A stretch of DNA of 64,000 bases from CAZWDL01 sp964632995 (GCA_964632995.1 CAZWDL010000005.1:1-64000); one strand, 5' to 3'. Shown: positions 33,259-42,594, numbered from the stretch's first letter. The notes: a model not told the origin generated them from the letters alone. Numbers and translations are program-made.

Positions 33259-34254
33259 GTGAAAAAGCTGCTTCTGTTTACTGTGTGTATGTCAATCCTG
33301 TGTTCTCTCGGAGCACAGACCATTTATGTCAAGGCGGGAAGTCAGGGCAACGGATCATCATGGGATAGTGCCTACGGTGATCTTCAGCAAGCCCTGAGGC
33401 ATGCCGTTCCCGGCACCCGTATTTGGGTGGCCGCCGGTACCTATCACCCTACAAAGACCGCTGACCGGGCCGCCTCCTTCGTCATCCCAGAGGGCGTTCA
33501 GCTCTACGGTGGATTCGGAGGATTCGAAAAGAGTGCACAGGAACGCGACCTGTCCACCAACCTTTCGGTACTGAGTGGAGAAATCGGCGACCCCGCCAGC
33601 AAGGAAGATAATTCCTACACCATCGTTTACACAAAAAACGTGAGCCCGGCGACCCTGATTGACGGTTTTCTCATTCAGGGAGGCATGGCCAACGGCACCG
33701 GTCCGGAAGGCGATATCAGAAGATGTGGCGCTGGCTGGTTCAACGACGGCTCGAATGGTGACTCCAGCCCGGAAATCCGGAACTGCCTCTTTAAGAACAA
33801 CCAGGGCCGCGAAGGCGCCGGGCTCTACAATTACGCCCTCAACGGCACAGCCAATCCTTATATCTCAAACTGCAGGTTTATCGGCAACATCGCCGATCTC
33901 GACGGCGCCGGCATCTTCAATGACGGCACCCGCGGCGTTTGCAGCCCCACGATCGAAGGAAGCCTTTTCGAAAAGAATAAAGCAACTTACGGCGCCGGTA
34001 TCATGAATCAGGGCGTAGCCGGCGAAACCCGCCCGGAAATCCGGAACTGCCAGTTTTATGGTAATATGTCTTATATCCGCGGTAGCAGCATCTATAATAA
34101 CCGTACTGATGACGGCATCTGCAGCCCCGTCATCCAGGGCTGCCTCTTCGAAGATAACCTGGCCAGTGTCGGCCGTGATGTGAGTGGCACCATCAAAGAC
34201 ACCGTCGCCGATAAGAAATCCAAGTCGAACGTCATCTACCGTTCCGGCTACTAA
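33259..34254 (+). CDS. Secreted right-handed beta-helix protein
   Basis: 331 residues from a GTG at 33259 (MKKLLLFTVCMSILCSLGAQ is a clear signal peptide). The mature part begins TIYVKAGSQGNGSSWDSAYG, the opening typical of parallel beta-helix proteins of the Pmp/choice-of-anchor type. Repeating turns of about 35-40 residues follow, with the pattern S/E-P-x-I-x-x-C-x-F-x-x-N and G-A-G-x-x-N (PEIRNCLFKNNQGREGAGLY, CRFIGNIADLDGAGIFNDG). No catalytic residues of a lyase are evident, and no type IX sorting domain was seen at the short C-terminus. Likely an exported or surface structural protein. It has a strong promoter with a long leader and a strong terminator, so it appears to be a single-gene unit. 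Confidence 0.85.
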   Translation: MKKLLLFTVCMSILCSLGAQTIYVKAGSQGNGSSWDSAYGDLQQALRHAVPGTRIWVAAGTYHPTKTADRAASFVIPEGVQLYGGFGGFEKSAQERDLSTNLSVLSGEIGDPASKEDNSYTIVYTKNVSPATLIDGFLIQGGMANGTGPEGDIRRCGAGWFNDGSNGDSSPEIRNCLFKNNQGREGAGLYNYALNGTANPYISNCRFIGNIADLDGAGIFNDGTRGVCSPTIEGSLFEKNKATYGAGIMNQGVAGETRPEIRNCQFYGNMSYIRGSSIYNNRTDDGICSPVIQGCLFEDNLASVGRDVSGTIKDTVADKKSKSNVIYRSGY

Positions 34255-34290
34255 GATCAAACAGTAAGACGCATTAACCTTGAAGGAAAA

Positions 34291-34318
34291 AGCCGGTCCC
34301 CGCGACCGGCTTTTTTAT
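34291..34318 (+). terminator. Terminator after the beta-helix gene
   Basis: 8-bp perfect stem AGCCGGTC / GACCGGCT (34291-34298 with 34304-34311), A-rich on the left and TTTTTTATTT on the right. The A/T flanks extend the stem and make it usable in both directions. Confidence 0.85.
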
Positions 34319-34363
34319 TTGGATTTTCGATCATTCGTCGTCATTGTTCATGGACTTACCATG

Positions 34364-34379
34364 AATAATCCGGGTTAAA
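34364..34379. repeat. One-arm copy of the AATAATCCGGGTTAA element
   Basis: Matches the right arm of the palindromes at 4027 and 19941. It lies in the non-coding stretch between the beta-helix gene and the NlpC/P60 gene, next to a short TTCATGG/CCATGAA inverted repeat. Confidence 0.45.
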
Positions 34380-34556
34380 AAACTTTACTGGTGAAGCCAG
34401 GATGGTGAATAGTAACTTTTAAAGAAGTATTGATTCTTCAGCCGCAATAGCGCGCATTGCATGAGTTTTCGCCGGTATAAAACTGCAGGTTTTTGAAATC
34501 TGGCAGTTCTCAGCCCTCAAGTATTCAAGAACTTCTCTCCTCTCCTCAAGGTTCTT

Positions 34557-34564
34557 TATCTTTG
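34557..34564 (+). promoter_or_regulatory. -7 box (TATCTTTG) for the NlpC/P60 gene
   Basis: Exact TAnnTTTG, 25 bases before the ATG at 34590. No clear TTG at the -33 distance. Confidence 0.45.
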
Positions 34565-34589
34565 GCCGCTCAGAAAATTACGATCATCT

Positions 34590-35780
34590 ATGAATATCAA
34601 ATCCGTCTATCCCTTGTTGCCCCTTTTGATCCTGCTGACCTTCAGCTGTGATCACGATCCCATTTCCTCGGAGGTGACGCGTACAATCGAATCGGTACGG
34701 CAGGAATACGCCCCTGATAAGCGCGTGGCCCGTTTTGAGGTGGAAGCTATGGCGACGGCAAATGGGCTGGTGCTAGCCGGGGAGTCCAATTTGCCAAAAG
34801 CCCGGCAGACGCTAATGAATCGATTGGAGGAAGCCGGCATCGAAGTCATTGATGAAATCGAGATGCTGCCGGATGTCGAAGAATTGAATGGTCATATATA
34901 TGGTGTAGTACGCCTGTCGGCCTGTAATATTCGTTCCGAACCCCGGCATTCGGCCGAGCTGTCGACCCAGTCTACCTTAGGTGCGATCCTACGGGTTCAT
35001 AAAGAGCAGGACGGCTGGTTTTTAGTGCAAACCCCGGATGATTACTTTGGCTGGCTGGACGCCGGCGGCTTTACACCGATGACCAGGGAGCAACTCAGCG
35101 TCTGGAAAGCAGCCGATAAAGTGGTTTATCTGCCTGACTTTGGCTTTTCGCTGGCCCAACCTGATCGGGCAGCAAGGCCGGTCTCCGATTTGATGGCGGG
35201 CAATATCCTGCGACTCCTGGAAACGGAGGGAGACTATATGCGCGTAGCTTATCCCGACGGCCGACCGGCCTACATTACGGCTACCGACCTGGCCGGCTAC
35301 GATGCCTGGCTGAGTTCCCGCCGGTATGAGGCGGATGCGATCCTGGCTACGGCCCAAACCTTCCTCGGCCGGCCTTACCTCTGGGGTGGTACTTCTGGAA
35401 AAGGCGTCGACTGCAGCGGCTATACCAAGACAGTGTTTTACCTCAATGGGCTGCTGCTGCCCCGCGACGCCTCCCAACAGGTGCATACCGGAATGGAGAT
35501 TGAAACGGACTCTACCTTCTCCAACCTGCAAGCGGGGGACCTGCTTTTTTTCGGCCGTAAAGCTACCGGTGAAAAACCCGAGCGCATCGTTCACGTCGCC
35601 ATCTACATGGGCGAAGGTAAAATCATTCATTCCTCCGGAATCGTCTGCATTGAAAGCCTGCGCCGCGGGGATCCCGATTTCAATGAGTATCGCTTCAATA
35701 CCTTCGTTCGCGCCAAGCGCCCGCTGAGCGGTATCGGGGAAAATGGAGTGCAGCGGCTAGGTGAAACGGCGTACTATTGA
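34590..35780 (+). CDS. NlpC/P60 peptidoglycan hydrolase lipoprotein with SH3-like domains
   Basis: 396 residues. The lipobox LLTFSC puts the lipidated cysteine at residue 20. After a spacer come two SH3-like regions (about 105-165, VVRLSACNIRSEPRHSAELS, and about 180-235), then an NlpC/P60 domain from about residue 250. The catalytic cysteine is Cys275 (GVDCSGYTK), the histidine His335 (IVHVAIYMG), and a second histidine follows in KIIHSSG. Such enzymes cleave gamma-D-Glu to diamino acid bonds in muropeptides, in cell-wall turnover or recycling. The order SH3-SH3-NlpC resembles known endopeptidases of this family. It converges on the threonine dehydratase gene. Confidence 0.92.
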   Translation: MNIKSVYPLLPLLILLTFSCDHDPISSEVTRTIESVRQEYAPDKRVARFEVEAMATANGLVLAGESNLPKARQTLMNRLEEAGIEVIDEIEMLPDVEELNGHIYGVVRLSACNIRSEPRHSAELSTQSTLGAILRVHKEQDGWFLVQTPDDYFGWLDAGGFTPMTREQLSVWKAADKVVYLPDFGFSLAQPDRAARPVSDLMAGNILRLLETEGDYMRVAYPDGRPAYITATDLAGYDAWLSSRRYEADAILATAQTFLGRPYLWGGTSGKGVDCSGYTKTVFYLNGLLLPRDASQQVHTGMEIETDSTFSNLQAGDLLFFGRKATGEKPERIVHVAIYMGEGKIIHSSGIVCIESLRRGDPDFNEYRFNTFVRAKRPLSGIGENGVQRLGETAYY

Positions 35781-35890
35781 GGGAACAGCTCTGTTAAGGT
35801 TGGGAAGATCTGAAAATGGGACTCCCCGTTTCAGCCCTTCTAAACCTACTTTGTCATTAGGTTCCCAAGGTCATGTCAAAGCCTTACTTC

Positions 35891-36847
35891 TCAAAACGGC
35901 AGGTTACTCAAATCTACATTCCCCCCGGTAAGGATGATACCTACTTTTTTCCCTTCAAAGCGTTCTTTATGAGTCAGTACGGCGGCGAAGGGAACGGCGC
36001 AGGAAGGCTCGATGATGATCTTCATGCGTTCCCAGATCAGCCGCATGGCCTTGACGATATCGGCTTCTCCGACGGTAAGCACATCGTCGACGTGGCGGCG
36101 GATGATGTGGAAAGTCTTTTCCCCGAGGGTGGTGCGCAGTCCGTCGGCAATGGTATCAGTGGAAGTGTTGTCTTCAATCTGACCGCTGTGGAAGGAGCGG
36201 TAGGCATCGTCGACGGCTTTGGGTTCGGCGCCGATCACCTTTGTTTCGGGCGACAGGTAATGGGTGCTGAGCGCCGTACCGCTCATCAACCCTCCTCCGC
36301 CGATGGGCGACATGATGATATCCAGCGCTTCCGTGTCTTCAATCAATTCTACAGCGCAGGTGGCCTGCCCGGCAATGACATTGTAGTCATTATAGGGGTG
36401 AATGAAAGTAGCTCCGGTTTCTTCGACGACCTGTTCCAGCGTCGATTCGCGGGAGGCTACGGTAGGGCTGCAAAAGATGATACGGGCGCCGTAGCCCTCG
36501 GTGGCGGCTTTCTTGATAGAAGGGGCATCGATCGGCATGACGATATAGGCCGGTATGCCCAGGAGCTGGGCCGCCCGGGCTACCGCCTGGGCGTGGTTGC
36601 CGGAGGAGTGTGTGGCCAGGCCGTTGCGCTTCTCTTCATCGGAAAGGCGGATGGCGGCGCTGGCCGCACCCCGCATTTTGAAAGCGCCGATCTTCTGAAA
36701 ATTTTCACACTTGAAAAATAAACTGGCGCCGCTGATGCGGTCCAGACTCTGACAGGTCATTACCGGGGTGCGGTGAATCATCTTGCGAATGCCCTCGTGC
36801 GTAGAGCGGATATCCTTGAGTGCAGGTATTTGGTCGAGCTTGTTCAT
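35891..36847 (-). CDS. Threonine/serine dehydratase (PLP fold type II)
   Basis: 318 residues, the size of the catabolic or stand-alone catalytic form; there is no C-terminal ACT-like regulatory domain, so it is not the allosteric biosynthetic IlvA length. The PLP-binding lysine is Lys57 in GAFKMRGAAS. The phosphate-binding loop includes SSGNHAQAVA and the later glycine loop is PIGGGGLMSG. The enzyme deaminates L-threonine to 2-oxobutyrate (or serine to pyruvate). A role as serine racemase-like protein is possible for this size class. The gene is a single unit between two plus-strand genes. Confidence 0.9.
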   Translation of the reverse strand: MNKLDQIPALKDIRSTHEGIRKMIHRTPVMTCQSLDRISGASLFFKCENFQKIGAFKMRGAASAAIRLSDEEKRNGLATHSSGNHAQAVARAAQLLGIPAYIVMPIDAPSIKKAATEGYGARIIFCSPTVASRESTLEQVVEETGATFIHPYNDYNVIAGQATCAVELIEDTEALDIIMSPIGGGGLMSGTALSTHYLSPETKVIGAEPKAVDDAYRSFHSGQIEDNTSTDTIADGLRTTLGEKTFHIIRRHVDDVLTVGEADIVKAMRLIWERMKIIIEPSCAVPFAAVLTHKERFEGKKVGIILTGGNVDLSNLPF

Positions 36848-36931
36848 GCCCTAAAACTAGGAGAAAAATCTCATAACAACACGGCTTTTGAGTCAGTATT
36901 TCCCGGGAGCCGTCAAGTCGGGTTTTAGAAT

Positions 36932-36939
36932 TATCTTTG
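36932..36939 (+). promoter_or_regulatory. -7 box (TATCTTTG) for the methyltransferase gene
   Basis: Exact TAnnTTTG, 28 bases before the ATG at 36967. It argues for that ATG over the TTG at 36937, which would lie inside the box. Confidence 0.5.
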
Positions 36940-36966
36940 GCGCTGAAGAATGAAATATCCAGGGCC

Positions 36967-37788
36967 ATGAAAAGAGAAAACCTATCGGCGCTGCTACGAC
37001 AAATGGGGCTTATCTATTACGCTGACCTCGGCCGCTATTACTGGCAACGATTCCGCAACCGGACACGCAACCGGGCCTTTGTGCGAACACATCCGGAGGT
37101 GGCCCTGCCACCCGACTATTTACTTTACGAGTCCTTCGGCCTGGACTATCACAAGTACTACTACGACGGTCTGGAAACCGCCAGGTGGCTGATCACTCAA
37201 CTGGAGCGACACGCAAGTCTGCGGGAAGCCTACGTGCTCGACTGGGGCTGCGGGCCGGCGAGAATAGTGCGCCACTTGCCCCGCTTGTTAGATGATTACA
37301 GCCACTGCTTCGGTACCGATTATAACGAGCAGACGATAGCCTGGTGCAAAAAAAATATTCCACAAGTGCGCTTCTCTCATAATGAGCTGCACCCCCCACT
37401 TACTTATCTGGATCAGTTTTTCGATATTATTTATGGTGTTTCCATATTCACCCATCTCTCGGAAGCTGCTCATCACGCCTGGATGCAGGAGTTGATGCGG
37501 GTGGCCAAGCCCGGCGCCGTTCTGCTGTTCACCATGCACGGCGCTGTGTTCCGGTCGAGACTCACGCCGGCGGAACAAAAGCGTTTCGATGAGGGAAAGC
37601 TGGTGGTCCGGGAAAAAGTGAAAGAAGGACACCGCATGTACGGGGCCTTTCATCCTCCAGCCTTCACCGAACAGTTCTTCAGTGCTTACGGAAAGGTGCT
37701 GGAGCATATTCCCGGCAGAGCGCCGGATGACTTGTCTGCCGGAGCGCTCCGAAAACCGGAACAGGATGTGTGGATCCTGAGGAGCTGA
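36967..37788 (+). CDS. Class I SAM-dependent methyltransferase
   Basis: 273 residues from the ATG at 36967 (MKRENLSALLRQMGL). The SAM-binding motif I is VLDWGCGPARIVRHL (about residues 88-102), followed by the acidic strand GTDYNEQTIAWCKKN and the post-motif FDIIYGVSIFTHLSE. The last third (AKPGAVLLFTMHG) is the usual beta-strand 5 region. The N-terminal roughly 80 residues are rich in Arg and Tyr and are not recognised. The substrate is not visible; proteins of this shape often occur in polysaccharide or lipid modification loci, but the neighbours here do not settle it. Confidence 0.88.
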   Translation: MKRENLSALLRQMGLIYYADLGRYYWQRFRNRTRNRAFVRTHPEVALPPDYLLYESFGLDYHKYYYDGLETARWLITQLERHASLREAYVLDWGCGPARIVRHLPRLLDDYSHCFGTDYNEQTIAWCKKNIPQVRFSHNELHPPLTYLDQFFDIIYGVSIFTHLSEAAHHAWMQELMRVAKPGAVLLFTMHGAVFRSRLTPAEQKRFDEGKLVVREKVKEGHRMYGAFHPPAFTEQFFSAYGKVLEHIPGRAPDDLSAGALRKPEQDVWILRS

Positions 37789-37902
37789 AAAAACGGGAAA
37801 AAGGAGGGGCTTCAAAGGATTTTAATTTTCCTGATTTTTCTTACATTGACTTATGGAAGTGGATCAGACTTGCTTTATTCTGTCAACACACCTTAACCTA
37901 TT

Positions 37903-39201
37903 ATGAATCGCAGAACCTTTCTTCGCCATACGGCCCAGGCGGGGTTGATGACCGCCGCCGCTCCCGGTTTTCCTCTTATCCGGCCGAAGTTTCAGACTTA
38001 CCGCATCGCGCTTATCGGCGCCGGGTGGTGGGGCAACAACATTCTTCGCGAAGCTGTTGCAGCCGGCAACTCAAAGGTGATCGGCATTTGCGACGTGGAC
38101 GAGCGGGCCCTGCAGGATACACAGAAGAACCTCGATGAATGGACGGGGGAAAAACCCAGGCACTACCGCGATTACCGCGAATTGCTGAATCGGGAAAAAC
38201 CCGATATCGCCATCATCGGCACGCCGGATCACTGGCATGCACTGCCGGCTATCGCTGCTATGAAAGCAGGCGCCCATCTCTATTTGGAAAAACCCATTGG
38301 TCATACGATCAATGAGGGTAAGGCGATCCTGGAAACGGCCCGCGATACGCAGCGCGTCGTGCAGGTGGGTACGCACCGGCGGGTCTCTCCACACAATATC
38401 GCCGCCATGGAATTTCTGCGTGCCGGCAGGGTAGGCGAAATATCCGCAGTGAAGTGTTTTGTCAATTACGGACAGGGCCCGGGCAAGCCTCAGCCTGTTC
38501 AGGATCCCCCCGCAGCACTGAATTGGAATTTCTGGCTGGGACCGGCGCCCCGGCACGATTATCATCCCGGCATCCATCCCCGCGGCTTCCGCCAGTACCT
38601 CGATTTCGCCAACGGCACTATCGCCGATTGGGGGATCCATTGGTTTGACCAGGTGCTATGGTGGACAGAGGAGCGCTATCCCAAATCCGTCTACTCCACC
38701 GGTGACCGCTACATCCGTCAGGACAATTCTACCGCGCCCGACACCCAGTATGCCGTTTATGAATTCGAAACGTTTACACTCACCTGGGAAAGCAAATTGT
38801 GCAACCCCAATTCCAATGAGGAGCATAATGTCGGGGCCTATTTCTACGGCACGGAAGGGGTGCTACATCTGGGCTGGCTCGACGGCTTCACCTTCTATCC
38901 AAAGAAAAAAAGTGCCGGGCTCATTCATCAGGAACCTACGCTGCACGATCCCGATAAGCAGAATATCCGTGAGCTCTGGGCCGACCTGATTGATGCGATC
39001 GAAAGAAAACGTCGGCCGGTCTGCGATATTCTGCACGGCCACCTCGCAACCAATATCAGCCTGATGGCTATGGCCTCCTACAAAGCCGGCCGCAGCCTGC
39101 AGTGGGACGGGGAAAAGGAAATGTTCGTCGATGACCCGGAGGCCAATAAACTGTTGTACAGAGCGTACCGCGATCCCTGGGAATACCCGGGAAAGCATTA
39201 A
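37903..39201 (+). CDS. Gfo/Idh/MocA family oxidoreductase with Tat signal
   Basis: 432 residues. The N-terminus has a twin-arginine signal (MNRRTFLRHTAQAGLMTAAA), so the folded, cofactor-loaded protein is probably exported to the periplasm. The Rossmann NAD(P) motif follows at residues 35-46 (IALIGAGWWGNN). The family catalytic lysine motif is YLEKPIGHTI (about 127-136), and the C-terminal domain has DWGIHWFDQVLWW with a His in the usual active-site place. Members oxidise sugars or sugar derivatives, and Tat-exported ones are frequent in Bacteroidota and Planctomycetes. The substrate is not known. A half copy of the ACCCGGATT element lies at the stop codon. Confidence 0.92.
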   Translation: MNRRTFLRHTAQAGLMTAAAPGFPLIRPKFQTYRIALIGAGWWGNNILREAVAAGNSKVIGICDVDERALQDTQKNLDEWTGEKPRHYRDYRELLNREKPDIAIIGTPDHWHALPAIAAMKAGAHLYLEKPIGHTINEGKAILETARDTQRVVQVGTHRRVSPHNIAAMEFLRAGRVGEISAVKCFVNYGQGPGKPQPVQDPPAALNWNFWLGPAPRHDYHPGIHPRGFRQYLDFANGTIADWGIHWFDQVLWWTEERYPKSVYSTGDRYIRQDNSTAPDTQYAVYEFETFTLTWESKLCNPNSNEEHNVGAYFYGTEGVLHLGWLDGFTFYPKKKSAGLIHQEPTLHDPDKQNIRELWADLIDAIERKRRPVCDILHGHLATNISLMAMASYKAGRSLQWDGEKEMFVDDPEANKLLYRAYRDPWEYPGKH

Positions 39202-39210
39202 CCCGGATTA
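39199..39210. repeat. Short copy of the ACCCGGATTA element at the oxidoreductase stop
   Basis: TAACCCGGATTA includes the stop codon (TAA). It matches the left arm of the palindromes at 4027 and 19941; no second arm is present. Confidence 0.35.
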
Positions 39211-39302
39211 AACCACTCGAATATCTGAAATCAAATCGGACCGCCTTATACTAAAATTAACCCTCGCCCTCAAACGTTACAAAAGGAAAACCGAAAGCAT
39301 CA

Positions 39303-40337
39303 ATGTGGCGGATTTTGTTCTTCCTGTCCATCGGACTTCTGGCCGGCGCCTGCCGGATGCCGGAAACAAAGGTTCAACCGGCTTTTTATCACTGGCAGAC
39401 AGCCCTGGAGCTCAGCCGGCCGGAGCAGGCTTACCTCAAGGCTTCGAACGCAGGCCGGCTGTATATCAAATTTTTTGATGTCGACTGGGATAAAGAGCGA
39501 AATATGCCCGTTCCGCAGGCCACTCTTGAGGTGAGCCCCGGCGGTTGGGAAGGAAAGGCCATCGTTCCTTGTGTGTTTATCACCAATGAGGTGTTCGAGC
39601 AATTGCCGCAAGCAGAGATAGCAGGGCTGGCGCAAAGGGTGGCCGAGCGGATTGAGCGATTGAGCGCCGGCTTCCCTGCCGGGAGCATACCGGAGATTCA
39701 GTTTGACTGCGACTGGACGGAAAGTACTCGTGCAGCCTATTTTCAGTTTCTCGAAGCACAAGGCCGGTTCTTTGCTTCTAAGCGCTTGCTGTCGGCTACC
39801 ATTCGCCTGCACCAGGTTCGTTATTACCGGCGAACGGGGGTGCCGCCGGTAGACCGGGGGATGCTGATGTTTTACAACGTAGGGGATTTGCGCGACTGGA
39901 ACGAACCCAATTCCATCCTTCGCATAGAAAATGCCTTGCCTTACCTGGATAAGTTCGAGCGCTACCCGCTACCGATGGATCTGGCCTTGCCGCTGTTCGC
40001 CTGGGGGGTAGTGTTTCGCGATGGTCGGATGATCCGCCTGATGAACAACCTGCGGGAAACTGATCTGGAGGATAGCAGCAGATTCACAAAGCTGGAAACC
40101 GGCCGTTTTGAGGTGGTGAAAAGTACGTATCTTAATGGTTATTATCTTTACCGCGGTGACCGGATTCGCACGGAAACTGTTGATGCGGACTTGCTTCGTA
40201 AAACCGTCCGAATACTGGCGCCCTATTTTCGTCACCGTGCTTTCACAACGGCGTTTTATCACTTGGATTCAACGACTATCAAATATCTACCGTATGAGCA
40301 ACTGGAGGAGATTGTGGCTATTCTGGAAAAGTCCTAA
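39303..40337 (+). CDS. Lipoprotein of unknown function, first of an overlapping pair
   Basis: 344 residues. The lipobox LLAGAC gives Cys17 as lipid anchor. The rest looks like an alpha/beta fold: LYIKFFDVDW, then CVFITNEVFEQL, EIQFDCDWTESTRAAYFQFL, SATIRLHQVRYYRRTGVPPV and MLMFYNVGDL. The order of strands ending in acidic or aromatic residues suggests a TIM-barrel resembling the DUF3142 / glycosidase-like group, but this is a tentative reading. The next gene starts inside it (44-base overlap in another frame), so translation is probably coupled and the two products likely act together. A sequence profile search would be needed to name the family. Confidence 0.75.
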   Translation: MWRILFFLSIGLLAGACRMPETKVQPAFYHWQTALELSRPEQAYLKASNAGRLYIKFFDVDWDKERNMPVPQATLEVSPGGWEGKAIVPCVFITNEVFEQLPQAEIAGLAQRVAERIERLSAGFPAGSIPEIQFDCDWTESTRAAYFQFLEAQGRFFASKRLLSATIRLHQVRYYRRTGVPPVDRGMLMFYNVGDLRDWNEPNSILRIENALPYLDKFERYPLPMDLALPLFAWGVVFRDGRMIRLMNNLRETDLEDSSRFTKLETGRFEVVKSTYLNGYYLYRGDRIRTETVDADLLRKTVRILAPYFRHRAFTTAFYHLDSTTIKYLPYEQLEEIVAILEKS

Positions 40338-42594
40338 ACGCTTGGTGCTCCCCCTGCTGTTCGCTTCTATCTGCTTGTGGCCGCAGGGGATTTCGAGCAG
40401 CTGTGATCCCGCTCCCGATCAATTCCAGGGTTTTTCTTTTCTATCTGCCGATATGCTTGGTGCGGAAATCCCGTTGGGGCCTGCTCTGATCGGATTTGGC
40501 GAACTCTATGAGCAGTACGGGCCACAGCGGCTGGTGCAGCGCGTGGACAACGTCGCGGAATGGCGGGAGCGCTTCTGTGACCTGCCCCGTGCGGAAGATA
40601 TCAGCACACTGGTTTATAAAGCGTCTATAGTGGATATGGAAGAGCTGCGCACCGCAATCGCCAGCAAGTCTATCCCCGTACCGGCACAACTGAGGGGCAA
40701 TAGTTTTGCCCATTATCTCGAGCGCCACGCCTGTACCGAAACAGTTGATTACCTCATTTTCGCCAAGGAATGCGAACCGTATGTCACTCAGGGAAATCCC
40801 TGGGAGGATACTCCGCGCAGTGTAGCGGATATGGAAGCGCTGATCGGTAAAGGCCTGCAGCGCTTTCTGGGCATCAAATCCCATTATATCCGGCTGCGCT
40901 ATGCCTATCAGCTCATCCGGTTGGCCCACTATGCTGGGAAGTACGCCAGGGTCCTGGAACTCTACGCTTATCTCATGCCTAAAATTGATAACGACCCCAG
41001 TCTGATCGAGTATTGGATCGAGGGGCACCGCGCCGGGGCCTTGCTGGCTCTGGGCGATAATGTAGAAGCATCCTATCGCTATGCCGTAGTGTTTAAGAAC
41101 TGCCCCAGCCGCCGGCAGTCGGCTCTGCAAAGCTTTCAGATCCGTAGCGACGAGGAGTGGCAGCAGTGTCTGCTCAAGTGCCGTGATGATCGGGAACGAG
41201 CAACGCTCTACGTGATGCGGGCCTACGATGAAGATAGCCATGCCGTGGAAGAAATGTACCGCATCTATGAGCTGGACCCCAGCAACGAACACCTTGAACC
41301 CTTGCTGGTCAAAGAAATGGAGGAGCTGGAGCAAAATCTGCTCGGGCAGGAATTCAACCGCTATCGCCAGCTGAACCGCTCCTACCAACGCCCCGGTTCC
41401 GATGCCGGTGAACGCATCATTGAATTACAGCAATTTGTCCGCCAGCTATTGCTCGATCAGCGCTTGCCCCGGCTGGAGTTCTGGAAAATCGCGGAAGGAT
41501 ACCTCGAAGTGCTGGCCGGCGATTATTACGCAGCCAGGAAAACTTTTGAGCAGGCCGAAGAACTGGTCGATGACCGGGGCCTTCGGCGCCAGCTCGAAAT
41601 ATTTCAAATCGTTTTGCGCGTCAGCGCCTGGTCGGACATCGATGATGAAGTGGAGGAAGAGATCGTCAGACTGCGACGCCGGTCTGATCTTAATCAAACT
41701 TATCCCGACCTGAGAAGATTCCTGAGTGATAAACTGACTTACCTGTACCGCATTAATGACCGCCCCGGAAAGGCCCTGCTCAGTCAGTACTCTCTCCGCG
41801 CCCTGAAGGCCAACCCCAGGGAGGAGGTGATCGAAGACCTGATGGAGGTGGTGCGAAAAGACAAACCTACCCAGCTTGAGCGCGAGATGATCCGGCAGGA
41901 CGACGGATCCACCATCGAAAACGAGCTGATCGATATGCAGGCCCTTAACCTCTTTAACGACTATCAGCTGGAAGCTGCTCTGGAAAACCTCAAACAGATC
42001 GATCGCAGCGCCTGGGATCAGTTTGGTCTCTTCAACCCCTTCGCAGAACGCATCAACGATTGTGTCGAATGCCCTCTGCCCGATTCCCTGCAGGCCTTCA
42101 ACCGGGGAGAACTCATCGAACAATTGCTCGATATGGAATACCAGGCAAAGGCTAACGCCGAAAACCGCGATCTGCTCTACTATCGCCTCGGGGTGGCCTT
42201 CTACAACATGTCCTACTTCAGTTACAGCTGGAGAGCTATGGATTACTACCGCAGCGGCGCCAGCCTCCGGGCCGGTTACTTGCAAGACGGCGACAACGTG
42301 ACGCCGCATCCCGTCTATCCTTATGGCAACCGGGAGCACTTCGATTGCTCGATGGCTCTGTACTACTTCCAGAAAGCCCGGCAAATAACGGTTAATCCCG
42401 AGCTGGCTGCCCGCGCCACCTTCTGGGCCGCCAAATGCGAACGGAACGAGTACTACGTCAATCGAACGGAAGGCGCCGTACGCAGCTTCGAATTTTTTCA
42501 GGACCTCGTCGATCGCTACCGCGAAACAGCGTACTACCAGCGGGTGATCGATCAGTGCGCCACCTTCCGCCTGTACGCGGGAACGGGGGAGTAA
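40294..42594 (+). CDS. Large exported helical protein of unknown function, second of an overlapping pair
   Basis: 766 residues from the ATG at 40294 (MSNWRRLWLFWKSPKRLVLP); an ATG-like extension to 40135 would overlap the upstream gene further and is not chosen. A signal-anchor lies at about residues 15-35 (VLPLLFASICLWPQGIS), followed by a Cys. The mature part is rich in helices with repeated Y/R/L pairs (YYAARKTFEQAEELVDDRGL, RATFWAAKCERNEYYVNRTE), consistent with TPR-like or alpha-solenoid folding. No enzyme motif seen. The coupled lipoprotein gene upstream and the outer-membrane barrel gene downstream suggest an envelope complex. Confidence 0.75.
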   Translation: MSNWRRLWLFWKSPKRLVLPLLFASICLWPQGISSSCDPAPDQFQGFSFLSADMLGAEIPLGPALIGFGELYEQYGPQRLVQRVDNVAEWRERFCDLPRAEDISTLVYKASIVDMEELRTAIASKSIPVPAQLRGNSFAHYLERHACTETVDYLIFAKECEPYVTQGNPWEDTPRSVADMEALIGKGLQRFLGIKSHYIRLRYAYQLIRLAHYAGKYARVLELYAYLMPKIDNDPSLIEYWIEGHRAGALLALGDNVEASYRYAVVFKNCPSRRQSALQSFQIRSDEEWQQCLLKCRDDRERATLYVMRAYDEDSHAVEEMYRIYELDPSNEHLEPLLVKEMEELEQNLLGQEFNRYRQLNRSYQRPGSDAGERIIELQQFVRQLLLDQRLPRLEFWKIAEGYLEVLAGDYYAARKTFEQAEELVDDRGLRRQLEIFQIVLRVSAWSDIDDEVEEEIVRLRRRSDLNQTYPDLRRFLSDKLTYLYRINDRPGKALLSQYSLRALKANPREEVIEDLMEVVRKDKPTQLEREMIRQDDGSTIENELIDMQALNLFNDYQLEAALENLKQIDRSAWDQFGLFNPFAERINDCVECPLPDSLQAFNRGELIEQLLDMEYQAKANAENRDLLYYRLGVAFYNMSYFSYSWRAMDYYRSGASLRAGYLQDGDNVTPHPVYPYGNREHFDCSMALYYFQKARQITVNPELAARATFWAAKCERNEYYVNRTEGAVRSFEFFQDLVDRYRETAYYQRVIDQCATFRLYAGTGE

